Of a DNA stretch of 64,000 nucleotides, positions 23,923-32,776 are shown in pieces. The DNA lies in contig DAJPGA010000001.1 of assembly GCA_025992895.1 (NCBI GenBank), positions 1,867,001-1,931,000 of the forward strand. Reading direction: 5' to 3'. A program made the translations under genes and the position numbers. This DNA is from Veillonellaceae bacterium. GTDB lineage: Bacteria > Bacillota > Negativicutes > Veillonellales > Dialisteraceae. Each line of letters opens with the position of its first letter. Position 1 is the first letter of the stretch. The notes under the pieces were generated by a model. That model saw nothing but the letters and a program-made list of their open reading frames with translations, ran no database searches and was not told where the DNA came from.

Positions 23923-26106
23923 TTATTTATATAGTTTTTCATATTCCCTTGCCAAGACATAGGCATAGGGTGTTATCTTTCCATCAGGATCTTTTTCCCT
24001 GTAAACGCCCTGCAGTTCCGGTTCAAATCCGGGAAGGACATTCGCAACTTCTGCAAAATCGAGGAAATAATCCAGCGCAGTTCTTGTCCATCGTTCACCT
24101 GCCTGAACGCATGTAACTCCAGGCGGATACGGAACAGCCGCCTGAAGGACTACACGTCCTTCCACTTCACGAAGAGGAATCAATTCTCCCTGCCCTTTGA
24201 CCAGTGCCCAGTTTGCCTGCTGAGGACTCATGAAATATTCAGGAAAATAGGCTTTCTGGAACATTCTCTTCTGCAGGATGTTGATCTTTCTGTCTTTATA
24301 GAAATCATGCATTTCCTGGCAAAGTCTCCGGATCGTGTATCCTCTGTATTTCTCTTCATACTTTCTATATATGGAAGGAATGACCTTTTCCATGGGGGAA
24401 TCCTGGTCGATATGCTTTTCAAAACGGACGAGCTTTGCAATCAGGTCTTTAAGCTTTGTCGGTGTTTCCGCCGGTGTCATCAGGAAAAGGATATCATTTA
24501 GATCGCATTTCTCCGGGATGACATCATTATCCCTAAGATAATCTGCCAATATGATCCCGGGAATACCAAAATCTTCATACTCCCCATTTTCCATATTGAT
24601 TCCCGGAGTCATCAGCTGCAGTTTCATAGGGTCAATGAAATACTGACTCTTCGTATATCCCTGGAAAGAATGCCACTTTCCTCCCGGCTCAAAGGCAAAG
24701 TAGGAAATATCATTGGCCATATCTTCCGTGTCGCCATCTTCCCACTTGCTGCCATGAACGACCGGAGGCACAATCGGGCGAAGATATTTGCAATGACGGA
24801 TGACAGATTTTCTTGCTTCAATAGCATTGACTATACATTCATGCCAGATCAGCTTTCCGCTCTCCCCTTCCTGTATCTTTGCATTCATATCAAGTGATGC
24901 AAAAATCTGGTAATTCGGTGAAGTCGAAGAATTGACCATGAAAGAGTTATTCAGAATCTTATGCGGCAGGTAACGCTTCTGACCTTTGATATGAGAATCT
25001 TTCTTCAGTATCTGCGAGGCCTGCGAGAATCCTGCCTGCTGTTTATGAACAGACTGCACCACAATGATTCCCGGATCTTCGGGTCCCAGATTCAGAAAGA
25101 GAGGACTGCAGTCTTTCATCATAGGGATAAACTGCTCGTAGCCGACCCAGGCCGAATCAAAGAAGATATAATCGCAAAGATGTCCGATTTTATCCACGAC
25201 CTGACGCGCATTATATATACAGCCGTCATAATTTCCAAGCTGGATAACAGCTGCCCTGAGAGGTCTGTCCATCATTGCTCGCTTGGGGTCTCTTTCCGCA
25301 ATCAGCATGCGTATATATTCCTCATTAAAGCAGTGATCCAGAACACCGCCAAGAAGGCCGAACGGGTTCCTTGCCGTCTCCAGATAAATCGGAATAGCAC
25401 CTGCCTGTATCAGAGCTCCATAACCGATTGATTTATGGTTGTTTCTTTCATAAAGGACCAGATCTCCTGGTGCTAAGAGCGCATTTAAGACGACTTTGTT
25501 CGCTCCGGATGTGCCGTTCAGCACAAAATAGGCTTTATCCGCGTGGAATACCTTCGCTGCATGCTTTTGAGCAGCAAGTGCCGGCCCCTCATGAATAAGA
25601 AGATCTCCCATAGCGACGTCTGCATTGCAAAGATCAGCGCGGAATGTGTTTTCTCCATAAAAATCATAGAAAATTTTCCCGCCCGGATGTTTCCTGAAAT
25701 AAGCTCCGCCCTGATGTCCAGGGCAGTCAAATTCAGAATTTCCGCGTTCTACGTACTTCAGCAAACTTCCGAAAAACGGTGGAAGGATTTCTTCCTCATA
25801 TTTTTCAGCCGCATTTTCAATCTGGCGTTCATAGAAATCATGCTCTCCCTGTTGAAGGTCGATGATTCCTGAAGCGCACTCTATGAGTTTCTCAACATTG
25901 CTCTCGCCTGTCAAAATCAGAAATACGGGAACGCCAAAAGCACGGACCCTTTCATTGGCAGCAAATTCAGAATCCAGATCTGTAATGATGAGTGCCGCCG
26001 TATCCGTAAAATCAGTTTGTCCCGCCTTAATGGACTCCCTTCCATTAACCGGTCCGAATATTTCAAATGCCCTCTCGGTATAGGCAATCTTTAACCGTCT
26101 TAGCAT
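23923..26106 (-). CDS. Ornithine decarboxylase-family protein, divergent paralogue
   Basis: Also 727 residues, from the ATG at 26106 with GGAGGG 7 bases upstream, and colinear with the speF pair throughout. It keeps EFDCPGHQGGAYFRKHPGG, FFDSAWVGYEQF, VQSVHKQQAGFSQASQ with the PLP lysine, and IKGQKRYLPHKILNNSFM. The HASTSP block has become NSSTSPNYQIFASLDMNAK and many surface positions differ. Codon use is more AT-rich and less biased than in the speF copies, suggesting lower expression or a different history. It lies inverted between them and has its own promoter. Ornithine is the likely substrate, but another diamine precursor is possible. Confidence 0.88.
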   Translation of the reverse strand: MLRRLKIAYTERAFEIFGPVNGRESIKAGQTDFTDTAALIITDLDSEFAANERVRAFGVPVFLILTGESNVEKLIECASGIIDLQQGEHDFYERQIENAAEKYEEEILPPFFGSLLKYVERGNSEFDCPGHQGGAYFRKHPGGKIFYDFYGENTFRADLCNADVAMGDLLIHEGPALAAQKHAAKVFHADKAYFVLNGTSGANKVVLNALLAPGDLVLYERNNHKSIGYGALIQAGAIPIYLETARNPFGLLGGVLDHCFNEEYIRMLIAERDPKRAMMDRPLRAAVIQLGNYDGCIYNARQVVDKIGHLCDYIFFDSAWVGYEQFIPMMKDCSPLFLNLGPEDPGIIVVQSVHKQQAGFSQASQILKKDSHIKGQKRYLPHKILNNSFMVNSSTSPNYQIFASLDMNAKIQEGESGKLIWHECIVNAIEARKSVIRHCKYLRPIVPPVVHGSKWEDGDTEDMANDISYFAFEPGGKWHSFQGYTKSQYFIDPMKLQLMTPGINMENGEYEDFGIPGIILADYLRDNDVIPEKCDLNDILFLMTPAETPTKLKDLIAKLVRFEKHIDQDSPMEKVIPSIYRKYEEKYRGYTIRRLCQEMHDFYKDRKINILQKRMFQKAYFPEYFMSPQQANWALVKGQGELIPLREVEGRVVLQAAVPYPPGVTCVQAGERWTRTALDYFLDFAEVANVLPGFEPELQGVYREKDPDGKITPYAYVLAREYEKLYK

Positions 26107-26190
26107 ATAGATTCCCTCCATTTTTCCCTTGGCAAAGCTTTGAAAAAAAGAGCTCATTCAAGCTTCACGCCATTATTTTCCATTAATTTA

Positions 26191-26214
26191 AGTATATCAA
26201 ATTTTAACCGTTAA
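26191..26214 (-). promoter_or_regulatory. Promoter and palindrome ahead of the divergent decarboxylase
   Basis: The minus strand has TGATATACT, an extended -10 (26191-26199). Next to it is the 11-bp palindrome TTAACCGTTAA (26204-26214) in the -35 area, a possible operator. Confidence 0.45.
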
Positions 26215-26377
26215 GGCACGAAAATTGTCGAAGAAATCAATGTTTCTCGGCATTTTTAATTACACGGCCAAACCTATTCACTTGCGAAATATTTCCATAA
26301 AATACCGCGTAGAATCATTCCCGGTCAAGCAGGCTGAAACATGCGCCGGTTAAGGTAAAATTCAGCTTGCTTTCCTG

Positions 26378-26393
26378 CCCTTTATGCTATAAT
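26378..26393 (+). promoter_or_regulatory. Promoter of the second speF
   Basis: CCCTTTATGCTATAAT contains an extended -10 (TGCTATAAT). All 16 bases are shared with the LysR promoter at 18387-18402. The transcript would have a leader of roughly 140 bases. Copy 1 of speF has no such element. Confidence 0.6.
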
Positions 26394-26468
26394 GACTTAG
26401 ATAGTTTCACTAACTACCAACACTAAAGATCTGAATGACAGAAGACAGGATTTCTTTCCATATGGCTG

Positions 26469-26489
26469 CCCTTTTCCAAGGGTCTTTTT
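26469..26489 (+). promoter_or_regulatory. Weak terminator-like hairpin in the second speF leader
   Basis: CCCTT-TTCC-AAGGG followed by TCTTTTT. The stem is only 5 bp. An open frame starting at the ATG at 26435 runs through it, but without a clear SD. Confidence 0.3.
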
Positions 26490-26509
26490 CATGTCAAAGT
26501 ACTGCTTTC

Positions 26510-28724
26510 CATCCAAATTCACATTCAGAGGGAGGTTTCCATGTTGAACCAGTTAAAAATCGCTTATACAAAGAAAGCTCTGGAAATTTTCGGTTCCGTC
26601 AAGGGCCGTGGCATTGTTGATGTCAATGATACCGATTTCACCGATATCGCATCTGTCGTTATGACGGATGATGATGAAGACCGTTTTGTCTTCGATAAAG
26701 AAATGCTCTTTTCTTTCAATATCCCTGTCTTCTTCATCAAAACGAAGGCCGGCCTTGTAGATGATTCTGTCATCGGCAAGGTATACCGCGTCATCGATCT
26801 CAATGAAACGGATCATGCTTTCTATGACCGTCAGATCGAAAGCGCTGCTTCCCATTACGAAGACGCTATTCTTCCTCCTTTCTTCAAGGATCTCAAGAAG
26901 TATGTTGAAAACGGTTATTCCCAGTTCGACTGCCCAGGCCATCAGGGCGGCGCTTTCTTCAGGAAGCATCCGGCCGGACGCGCTTTCTATGATTTCTTCG
27001 GTGAGAATACCTTCAGGGCTGATCTTTGCAACGCCGATGTTGCCATGGGCGATCTCCTCATCCATGAAGGCCCGGCACTTGCTGCACAGAAGCATGCGGC
27101 ACGCGTCTACAACGCTGACAAGACGTACTTCGTTCTGAACGGCACTTCCACTTCCAACAAGGTTGTACTGAATGCTGTCCTCACTCCGGGCGACATCGTT
27201 CTCTTCGACAGGAACAATCATAAGTCTGTCGATCACGGCGCTCTTGTCATTGCCGGCGCAACTCCTGTTTATCTGGAAACGGCAAGAAATGCCTTCGGCT
27301 CCATCGGCGGCATCCTTGACCACTGCTTCAATGAGGATTACATCAGAAAGCTCGTCGCTGAGAAGGATCCTGTCAAGGCAAAGGCTAAGCGCCCGATCCG
27401 CCTGGCTGTCATCCAGCTTGGCACGTATGACGGATGCATTTACAACGCCCGCCAGGTTGTTGACCGCATCGGCCATCTCTGCGATTACATCTTCTTCGAC
27501 TCTGCCTGGGTCGGTTATGAGGAATTCATTCCGATGATGAAGGACTGCAGCCCGCTTCTTCTCGACCTTGGTCCGGAAGACCCCGGCATTTTCGTCAGCC
27601 AGTCTGTCCATAAGCAGCAGGCCGGCTTCTCCATGACTTCCATGGTCCATAAGAAGGATGCCCACATCAAGGGACAGGGCCGCTACGTTCCTCATAAGCG
27701 CGTCAACAATGCTTTCATGATGCATGCTTCCACTTCCCCGCTCTACCAGCTCTTCGCAGCTCTTGATGTCAATGCCAAGATGCACGAAGGCGAAGCAGGC
27801 AAAAAGCTCTGGGCAGATGCTGTGAAGCTTGTCATCAATACGCGCAAGCAGGTCCTCCGCAACTGCCATTACATCCGTCCGCTCGTTCCGCCTGTTGTCT
27901 ACGGCAAGAAGTGGGAAGACGGCGATACCGACAAGATGGCAAACGACATGAACTACTGGGCTTTCGAACCAGGTGCCAAATGGCATGGTTTCGAAGGCTA
28001 TGCCAAGGGCCAGTACTTCATCGACCCGATGAAGCTGCAGTTCGTTACGGCCGGCATTGACGTGGAACACGGCGGATACGAGAAGTTCGGCATCCCGGGC
28101 AATATCCTTGCCAACTATCTGCGTGAAAACGGCATCATTCCTGAAAAGTGCGACCTGAATGATATCCTCTTCCTCATGACTCCGGCTGAAACAGCGACCA
28201 AGATGGATGACCTTGTTGCCAAGCTTGTACGCTTTGAAAAGCTCATCGATGAGGATGCTCCGATGTCCGAAGTGCTCCCGAGCATTTACAAGGCTTACCA
28301 GGATAAGTACAAAGGATACACCATCCGCCGTCTCTGCCAGGAAATGCATGATTTCTACAAGGACCGCGAAGTATCCACGCTGCAGAAGGAACTCTTCCTG
28401 AAGGATTACTTCCCGAAGTATGTCATGAATCCGCAGGAAGCACAGTACGAATTCATGAGAGGCCATGGCGAACTCGTAGACCTTGCCGAGGCTGAAGGAA
28501 GAACAGCTCTGGAAGGCGCTCTCCCCTATCCACCAGGAGTCATCTGCGTACATGCCGGTGAAGCATGGACCAAGACGGCTGTTGCCTACTTCTTAGACCT
28601 CGTGGAAGGGATCAACCAGCTCCCGGGCTTTGCTCCTGAAATCCAGGGTGTCTATGTCCAGGAAGGCGAAGACGGCCTGAAGCACGCTTACGGATATGTC
28701 CTCAAAAAGGAATTTGAAAAATAA
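26510..28724 (+). repeat. Direct repeat copy 2 (speF cassette)
   Basis: Second copy of the block at 20109-22323. Flanking sequence is unrelated on both sides. Confidence 0.9.
26541..28724 (+). CDS. speF: Inducible-type ornithine decarboxylase, copy 2
   Basis: A 727-residue enzyme equal to copy 1 except for Asp instead of Asn in KWEDGDTDK; two further base changes are silent. The same SD (GGGAGGTTTCC) is used. Unlike copy 1 it has no transporter behind it: a terminator follows the stop after 4 bases. It is driven by its own extended -10 promoter. It may act as a monocistronic source of decarboxylase that shares PotE with copy 1. Confidence 0.93.
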   Translation: MLNQLKIAYTKKALEIFGSVKGRGIVDVNDTDFTDIASVVMTDDDEDRFVFDKEMLFSFNIPVFFIKTKAGLVDDSVIGKVYRVIDLNETDHAFYDRQIESAASHYEDAILPPFFKDLKKYVENGYSQFDCPGHQGGAFFRKHPAGRAFYDFFGENTFRADLCNADVAMGDLLIHEGPALAAQKHAARVYNADKTYFVLNGTSTSNKVVLNAVLTPGDIVLFDRNNHKSVDHGALVIAGATPVYLETARNAFGSIGGILDHCFNEDYIRKLVAEKDPVKAKAKRPIRLAVIQLGTYDGCIYNARQVVDRIGHLCDYIFFDSAWVGYEEFIPMMKDCSPLLLDLGPEDPGIFVSQSVHKQQAGFSMTSMVHKKDAHIKGQGRYVPHKRVNNAFMMHASTSPLYQLFAALDVNAKMHEGEAGKKLWADAVKLVINTRKQVLRNCHYIRPLVPPVVYGKKWEDGDTDKMANDMNYWAFEPGAKWHGFEGYAKGQYFIDPMKLQFVTAGIDVEHGGYEKFGIPGNILANYLRENGIIPEKCDLNDILFLMTPAETATKMDDLVAKLVRFEKLIDEDAPMSEVLPSIYKAYQDKYKGYTIRRLCQEMHDFYKDREVSTLQKELFLKDYFPKYVMNPQEAQYEFMRGHGELVDLAEAEGRTALEGALPYPPGVICVHAGEAWTKTAVAYFLDLVEGINQLPGFAPEIQGVYVQEGEDGLKHAYGYVLKKEFEK

Positions 28725-28728
28725 CAGT

Positions 28729-28765
28729 AAAAGCACCGTTTCCCAATGCGGAAACGGTGCTTTTT
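28729..28765. terminator. Terminator between speF copy 2 and the efflux operon
   Basis: AAAGCACCGTTTCC-CAATGC-GGAAACGGTGCTTTTT is a perfect stem with T on the plus side and a shorter T run on the minus side. It can serve both convergent transcripts. Confidence 0.9.
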
Positions 28766-28791
28766 GCGTGTAATGCTTCAATTCAAATGAT

Positions 28792-29910
28792 TCAGTTCAA
28801 GTGGTGCCTGAAAAGATAGGCGGCCACGGAGAGTGTTACGGCGGAAATCACGCTAAGCGGAATGAAGTTCCAGAAGAGCTGTCCGAAGGTAAGGCCCTCA
28901 AGGTAAATGCGTCGGATGAGTTCCAGTGCAAAGCGGAGCGGATCCGCATACGTAATGATCTGGAGGAACCGCGGCATATTGTTGATCGGCGTGACGACGC
29001 CGGAGAGAAGGGCCATCGGCACCATCAGGACTACGACATAGACAAGCACCTGCTGCATGTTCTTGGAAATGGAGGAAACGATGAGGCCGCAGCCTGTCGA
29101 GCTCAGCACGTAGAAGAAAATAGCCGTGTAGAACATGCCGAAGTTTCCTGCAAACGGCACATTGAACCAGAAGTAGCTGATACAGAAGAGGATCGTACAT
29201 TGGATGAATCCGACGATCATTGGCGGCATGGCTTTGCCGATCAGTATGACTGACGGGCTGACCGGTGCGACAAGAAGCTGCTCGAATGTGCCTTCTTCTC
29301 TTTCTCTTGCGACCGAAAGCCCCGCCAGAACAAAGACCTGCGCAAAACTCAAAAGCCCGATGATCCCCGGCATGAAGAACCAGCGCGTGATCTGGTTCGG
29401 ATTGTACCATGTCCTTGTAATGACCGTCACGGGGGCCGAGACGCCTGTCCTTTCCTGATTGAAGCTGTTTACGATGCGGCCTGCATAGCCTGTGACGAGG
29501 CCTGCGACCATCGTATTTCGTCCATCAGATATGATCTGGACAGGAGCCTTTTCTCCCTGATCGAGCTTGTCCTGGAAATCCTGCGGGATGGAGATCGCCA
29601 TGACGGCTTTTTCCTGCTCTATGTACGGTGCGATTTCATTGGCATTCGACACAGTCGCCACGCGGTGGAAAAGCGATGTCCCGTCAAAGCGGGAAAGAAG
29701 GTCTGCGGAAGCCCCGCTCCTGCTCTGGTCCAGGACGACATACGGCGCATTTTCCAGATTGTAATTGGCCGCATAGCCGAAGAGGAACCCCATCAGGATA
29801 CAGGGAATGACGACAATCCTTCTTGTCGCAGGATCCTGCCAGATGGAGAGGATTTCCTTCTTGCAGATGACGGCAAGCTGCTGCAGAAAAAGCTGGAAGG
29901 TGCTCATCAT
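28792..29910 (-). CDS. ABC-2 type permease (YbhR-like), second of a pair
   Basis: About 372 residues from 29910 (or 371 from the adjacent ATG at 29907); GGTGG lies just upstream. It has an N-terminal span, a large periplasmic domain (YVVLDQSRSGASADLLSRFDGTSLF), then a five- or six-helix block starting GIIGLLSFAQVFVLAGLSVARERE. The EREEGTFEQLLVAPVSP block is typical of ABC-2 exporters. The start overlaps the stop of the other permease. Together with that permease and the double ATPase it should form an exporter at the inner membrane. Confidence 0.9.
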   Translation of the reverse strand: MMSTFQLFLQQLAVICKKEILSIWQDPATRRIVVIPCILMGFLFGYAANYNLENAPYVVLDQSRSGASADLLSRFDGTSLFHRVATVSNANEIAPYIEQEKAVMAISIPQDFQDKLDQGEKAPVQIISDGRNTMVAGLVTGYAGRIVNSFNQERTGVSAPVTVITRTWYNPNQITRWFFMPGIIGLLSFAQVFVLAGLSVAREREEGTFEQLLVAPVSPSVILIGKAMPPMIVGFIQCTILFCISYFWFNVPFAGNFGMFYTAIFFYVLSSTGCGLIVSSISKNMQQVLVYVVVLMVPMALLSGVVTPINNMPRFLQIITYADPLRFALELIRRIYLEGLTFGQLFWNFIPLSVISAVTLSVAAYLFRHHLN

Positions 29911-31022
29911 TCCACCTTCTTTCTCGTGATGCCAAAAGCGATGCTCACGAAGCATACGGCATAAAGGATGAGAATGCCGCCCTGCGTCAGGAGGATCGTC
30001 CAGTTATTGCCGGACAGGAAGAGCGAACGGATGCAGACGAGGTAGTGGCTGAAGGGAAGGATTTCACCTACAGCGCGCACGACGATCGGCGTCGATCGTA
30101 AATCGAAAATGAAGCCTGACAGAATAAAGCAGGGAAGGAAACTGATCAGGAGCGAAAGCTGGCAAGCCAGGAACTGGTTCTTCGTAACGGCTGAAATCAT
30201 CAGCCCGATGCCAAGCGCAACCAACAGGTAAATCATGGATATGCCAAGAATGGCAGAGAGGGAACTGACCATGGGGACGCTGAAGAGGAACCTTGAAAGG
30301 ACAAGGCAGATGCCTGTACCAAGGAGTGCGATGAAGAAGTACGGCACCATCTTGGCAAGGACAAGCTCCATCGGCTTTACCGGCGTGACGAAGAGGGATT
30401 CGAATGTCCCCCTCTCCCATTCACGGGCCATGACGACCGAGGTCAGCATGACGCCGATAATCGTCATGATCAGCATGACGAGGCCCGGGATGAAGAACCA
30501 TGTACTGGAATTGGCATTGTTATACCACATGCGCGGTTCGACTATCACTGTCCCGAAGGATGCAGCGCCGGACATATGGCGCGCTTCCCAGGAGGCGATG
30601 GAGGTATCGACGTAGGTCTGCACGCTCATGGCCGTCGCTGTTTCGACGCCGTCAAGGACAAGGAGCATCTTTGCATTCCCTTCGTGGAGGCGCGCTGCGA
30701 AATCCGAAGGCACATCGATGATGGCATTCACCTTCCTGTCTGTCATCATCTGCTCAGCTTCCTTGAAACTTGTGACATAGGTCGGCGAGAAATATTCAGA
30801 CCCGTCCATGAAGGAAAGGACATCCTGGGATGCCGGCGAAGGATCTTCCAGGACAACGGCGATCGGCACGTTCTTGACGTCAAGAGATATGCCGTAGCCG
30901 ATGATCAGAATCAGGATGATCGGAAGGGCAATCCCCAGAAGAAGGGAGCTGGAGTCTCTGGAAAGCTGGAGAAACTCTTTGCGGATGAGCGCTTTCATGC
31001 GCCGAAAGAATCCGGAACTCAT
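29907..31022 (-). CDS. ABC-2 type permease (YbhS-like), first of a pair
   Basis: A 371-residue permease with the same plan: an N-terminal span (SSLLLGIALPIILILIIGYGISLDV), a periplasmic domain containing AVVLEDPSPASQDVLSFMDGSEYF, and a membrane block with MAREWERGTFESLFVTPVKPMEL. It overlaps the ATPase gene by ATGA upstream and the second permease downstream, so the operon is translationally coupled. Two different permeases suggest a heterodimeric channel, as in the YbhFSR drug exporter of E. coli. Confidence 0.9.
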   Translation of the reverse strand: MSSGFFRRMKALIRKEFLQLSRDSSSLLLGIALPIILILIIGYGISLDVKNVPIAVVLEDPSPASQDVLSFMDGSEYFSPTYVTSFKEAEQMMTDRKVNAIIDVPSDFAARLHEGNAKMLLVLDGVETATAMSVQTYVDTSIASWEARHMSGAASFGTVIVEPRMWYNNANSSTWFFIPGLVMLIMTIIGVMLTSVVMAREWERGTFESLFVTPVKPMELVLAKMVPYFFIALLGTGICLVLSRFLFSVPMVSSLSAILGISMIYLLVALGIGLMISAVTKNQFLACQLSLLISFLPCFILSGFIFDLRSTPIVVRAVGEILPFSHYLVCIRSLFLSGNNWTILLTQGGILILYAVCFVSIAFGITRKKVE

Positions 31023-32773
31023 GATTTCTCCCCTTCCTTTCTCGACCGCTCGACGATTTCAATGAAAATCCTGTCCATGTCAGCGCCCGGCTGCCCAAGT
31101 TTCTCACGGATTTCCGAAGGGCTTCCGATGGCCAGAAGGATGCCGTTGTCCTGGATCATGAAACGGTCGCAGTACTCGGCTTCTTCCATGAAATGCGTCG
31201 TGATGATGATTGTCGTGCCCCGCGCGGCAAGGGTCGTGATTCTTCTCCAGAAATTTCTTCTGGCCAATGGATCGATGCCCGAGGTCGGTTCATCGAGGAA
31301 AAGAATCTGCGGCTCGTGAAGAAGCGCCGCTGCCATGGATAGACGCTGCTTGTACCCGCCCGGCAGGTCTTCCGCCAGACGGTCGAGGACATCTTCCAGA
31401 TCGAACTCCTGGCAGAGCTCCCTGATCCTTTCAGAAAGTCTCCCCTTCGGTACACCGTAGATGCCGCCGAAGAATTTCAGATTATCCAGGACGGACATGT
31501 GGCTGTAGAGAGAAAACTTCTGCGCCACATACCCGATATTCGCACGCGCCTGCGTCCTTGCCTTTCTAAGGTCTACACCTGCGACGGATAGAAAGCCGCT
31601 AGTTTCAGGAAGAAGGCCGCAGAGCATTTTGAACGTCGTCGTCTTGCCTGCTCCGTTCGGCCCTAAAAGACCGAAGATTTCTCCCTTATGCACTTCGAAA
31701 GATGTATTGGAAACAGCCGTAAAGTCCCCGAACTTCTTGACGAGGTTCTTTACGACGATATTGACTTCACTAGACGGTCTTCCGCCCCGGTCGAGCACGT
31801 CCTCTGCTTCTTCCGGCGGCGCTTCATGGCCTTCCGCTTTTCTGAGGAGCGTCATGAAACCGTCTTCCAGTTTGGCAGGAACGGGCGTGGGCTCAAGGTG
31901 GTGCCTCTTGAGATACGGTATTTCATCGACGCCCTTTTCCATAATGAAATGGACGGCGCCGCCTCTTGGCACGGCATCGACGATCAGCTTCGTTTCATCA
32001 ATCAGATGCGCCTGCAGGATGCGTGTGGGGACGCCTTCTTCAGGAAGGACATTGTAGCATCGGCCGTCTGCAATCCGGCAGAGGTCCTCCGGCGTGCCAT
32101 CCGCCAGAAGATTCCCCTTATGAAGAACGAAGACATGGCCGCACATTTCTGCTTCATTCATGTACGCCGTGCTGACAAAGATGGAAAGATGTTCTTCCTT
32201 GACGAATGTCTTCAGTATTTTCCACAGCTCGCGCCTCGAAAGCGGATCGACGCCGACAGTCGGTTCATCAAGAAGGAGAAGATCCGGCGAGCGGACGAGC
32301 GTGCAGGCAAGGCCCAGCTTCTGCTTCATACCGCCGGAAAGCTTTCCGGCAAAACGGCCGGTAAAAGGCGCAAGCCCCATCATGTCCAGCAGTTTCCCGA
32401 ACCTTTCAGGCCTTTTTTCCTGCGGAACGCCGTGGAGGTCTGCATAAAGATCGAGATTTTCCTGCACTGTCAGATCTTCATAAAGACCGAACTTCTGCGG
32501 CATGTAGGAAATGCGGCTCTGGATTTCTTCTGCATCCTTCACACTGTCCATGCCAAGAACGGTAAGACTGCCGGATGTGGAATTCATAAGGCCTGCAATC
32601 AGTCGCATCAGCGTCGTTTTCCCCGCGCCATCCGGCCCGATCACTGCCGTGAGCTCGCCTTTTTTGACAGAAAGAGAGAGTCCGTTCAGCGCCGTCAGCG
32701 GTTTCTTTCCCTTGATGGAAAAGACCTTATTCAGTTTCTCTGCGCGGATCACATCTTCTTCCACACCCATCAT
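31019..32773 (-). CDS. Fused double ABC ATPase (YbhF-like)
   Basis: A 584-residue protein made of two ATP-binding cassettes in one chain. Half 1: Walker A GPDGAGKTTLMRLI, signature KLSGGMKQKLGLAC, Walker B LLLLDEPTVGVD. Half 2: Walker A GPNGAGKTTTFKML, signature DLPGGYKQRLSMAAAL (first Ser replaced by Pro), Walker B ILFLDEPTSGID. The linker (about 225-330) carries the YbhF-type insert ending EAEDVLDRGGRPSSEVNIVVK. It powers the two permeases. The ATG pair lies 3-6 bases after the adaptor stop. Confidence 0.93.
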   Translation of the reverse strand: MMGVEEDVIRAEKLNKVFSIKGKKPLTALNGLSLSVKKGELTAVIGPDGAGKTTLMRLIAGLMNSTSGSLTVLGMDSVKDAEEIQSRISYMPQKFGLYEDLTVQENLDLYADLHGVPQEKRPERFGKLLDMMGLAPFTGRFAGKLSGGMKQKLGLACTLVRSPDLLLLDEPTVGVDPLSRRELWKILKTFVKEEHLSIFVSTAYMNEAEMCGHVFVLHKGNLLADGTPEDLCRIADGRCYNVLPEEGVPTRILQAHLIDETKLIVDAVPRGGAVHFIMEKGVDEIPYLKRHHLEPTPVPAKLEDGFMTLLRKAEGHEAPPEEAEDVLDRGGRPSSEVNIVVKNLVKKFGDFTAVSNTSFEVHKGEIFGLLGPNGAGKTTTFKMLCGLLPETSGFLSVAGVDLRKARTQARANIGYVAQKFSLYSHMSVLDNLKFFGGIYGVPKGRLSERIRELCQEFDLEDVLDRLAEDLPGGYKQRLSMAAALLHEPQILFLDEPTSGIDPLARRNFWRRITTLAARGTTIIITTHFMEEAEYCDRFMIQDNGILLAIGSPSEIREKLGQPGADMDRIFIEIVERSRKEGEKS

Positions 32774-32776
32774 CCT

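Larger units (their letters stand above)
26107..26540. other. Divergent intergenic region between two decarboxylase genes
   Basis: 434 bp with a promoter for each flanking gene: a minus-strand one at 26191-26214 and a plus-strand one at 26378-26393. A weak terminator-like hairpin lies in the speF leader. No gene of normal size is seen. Confidence 0.6.
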
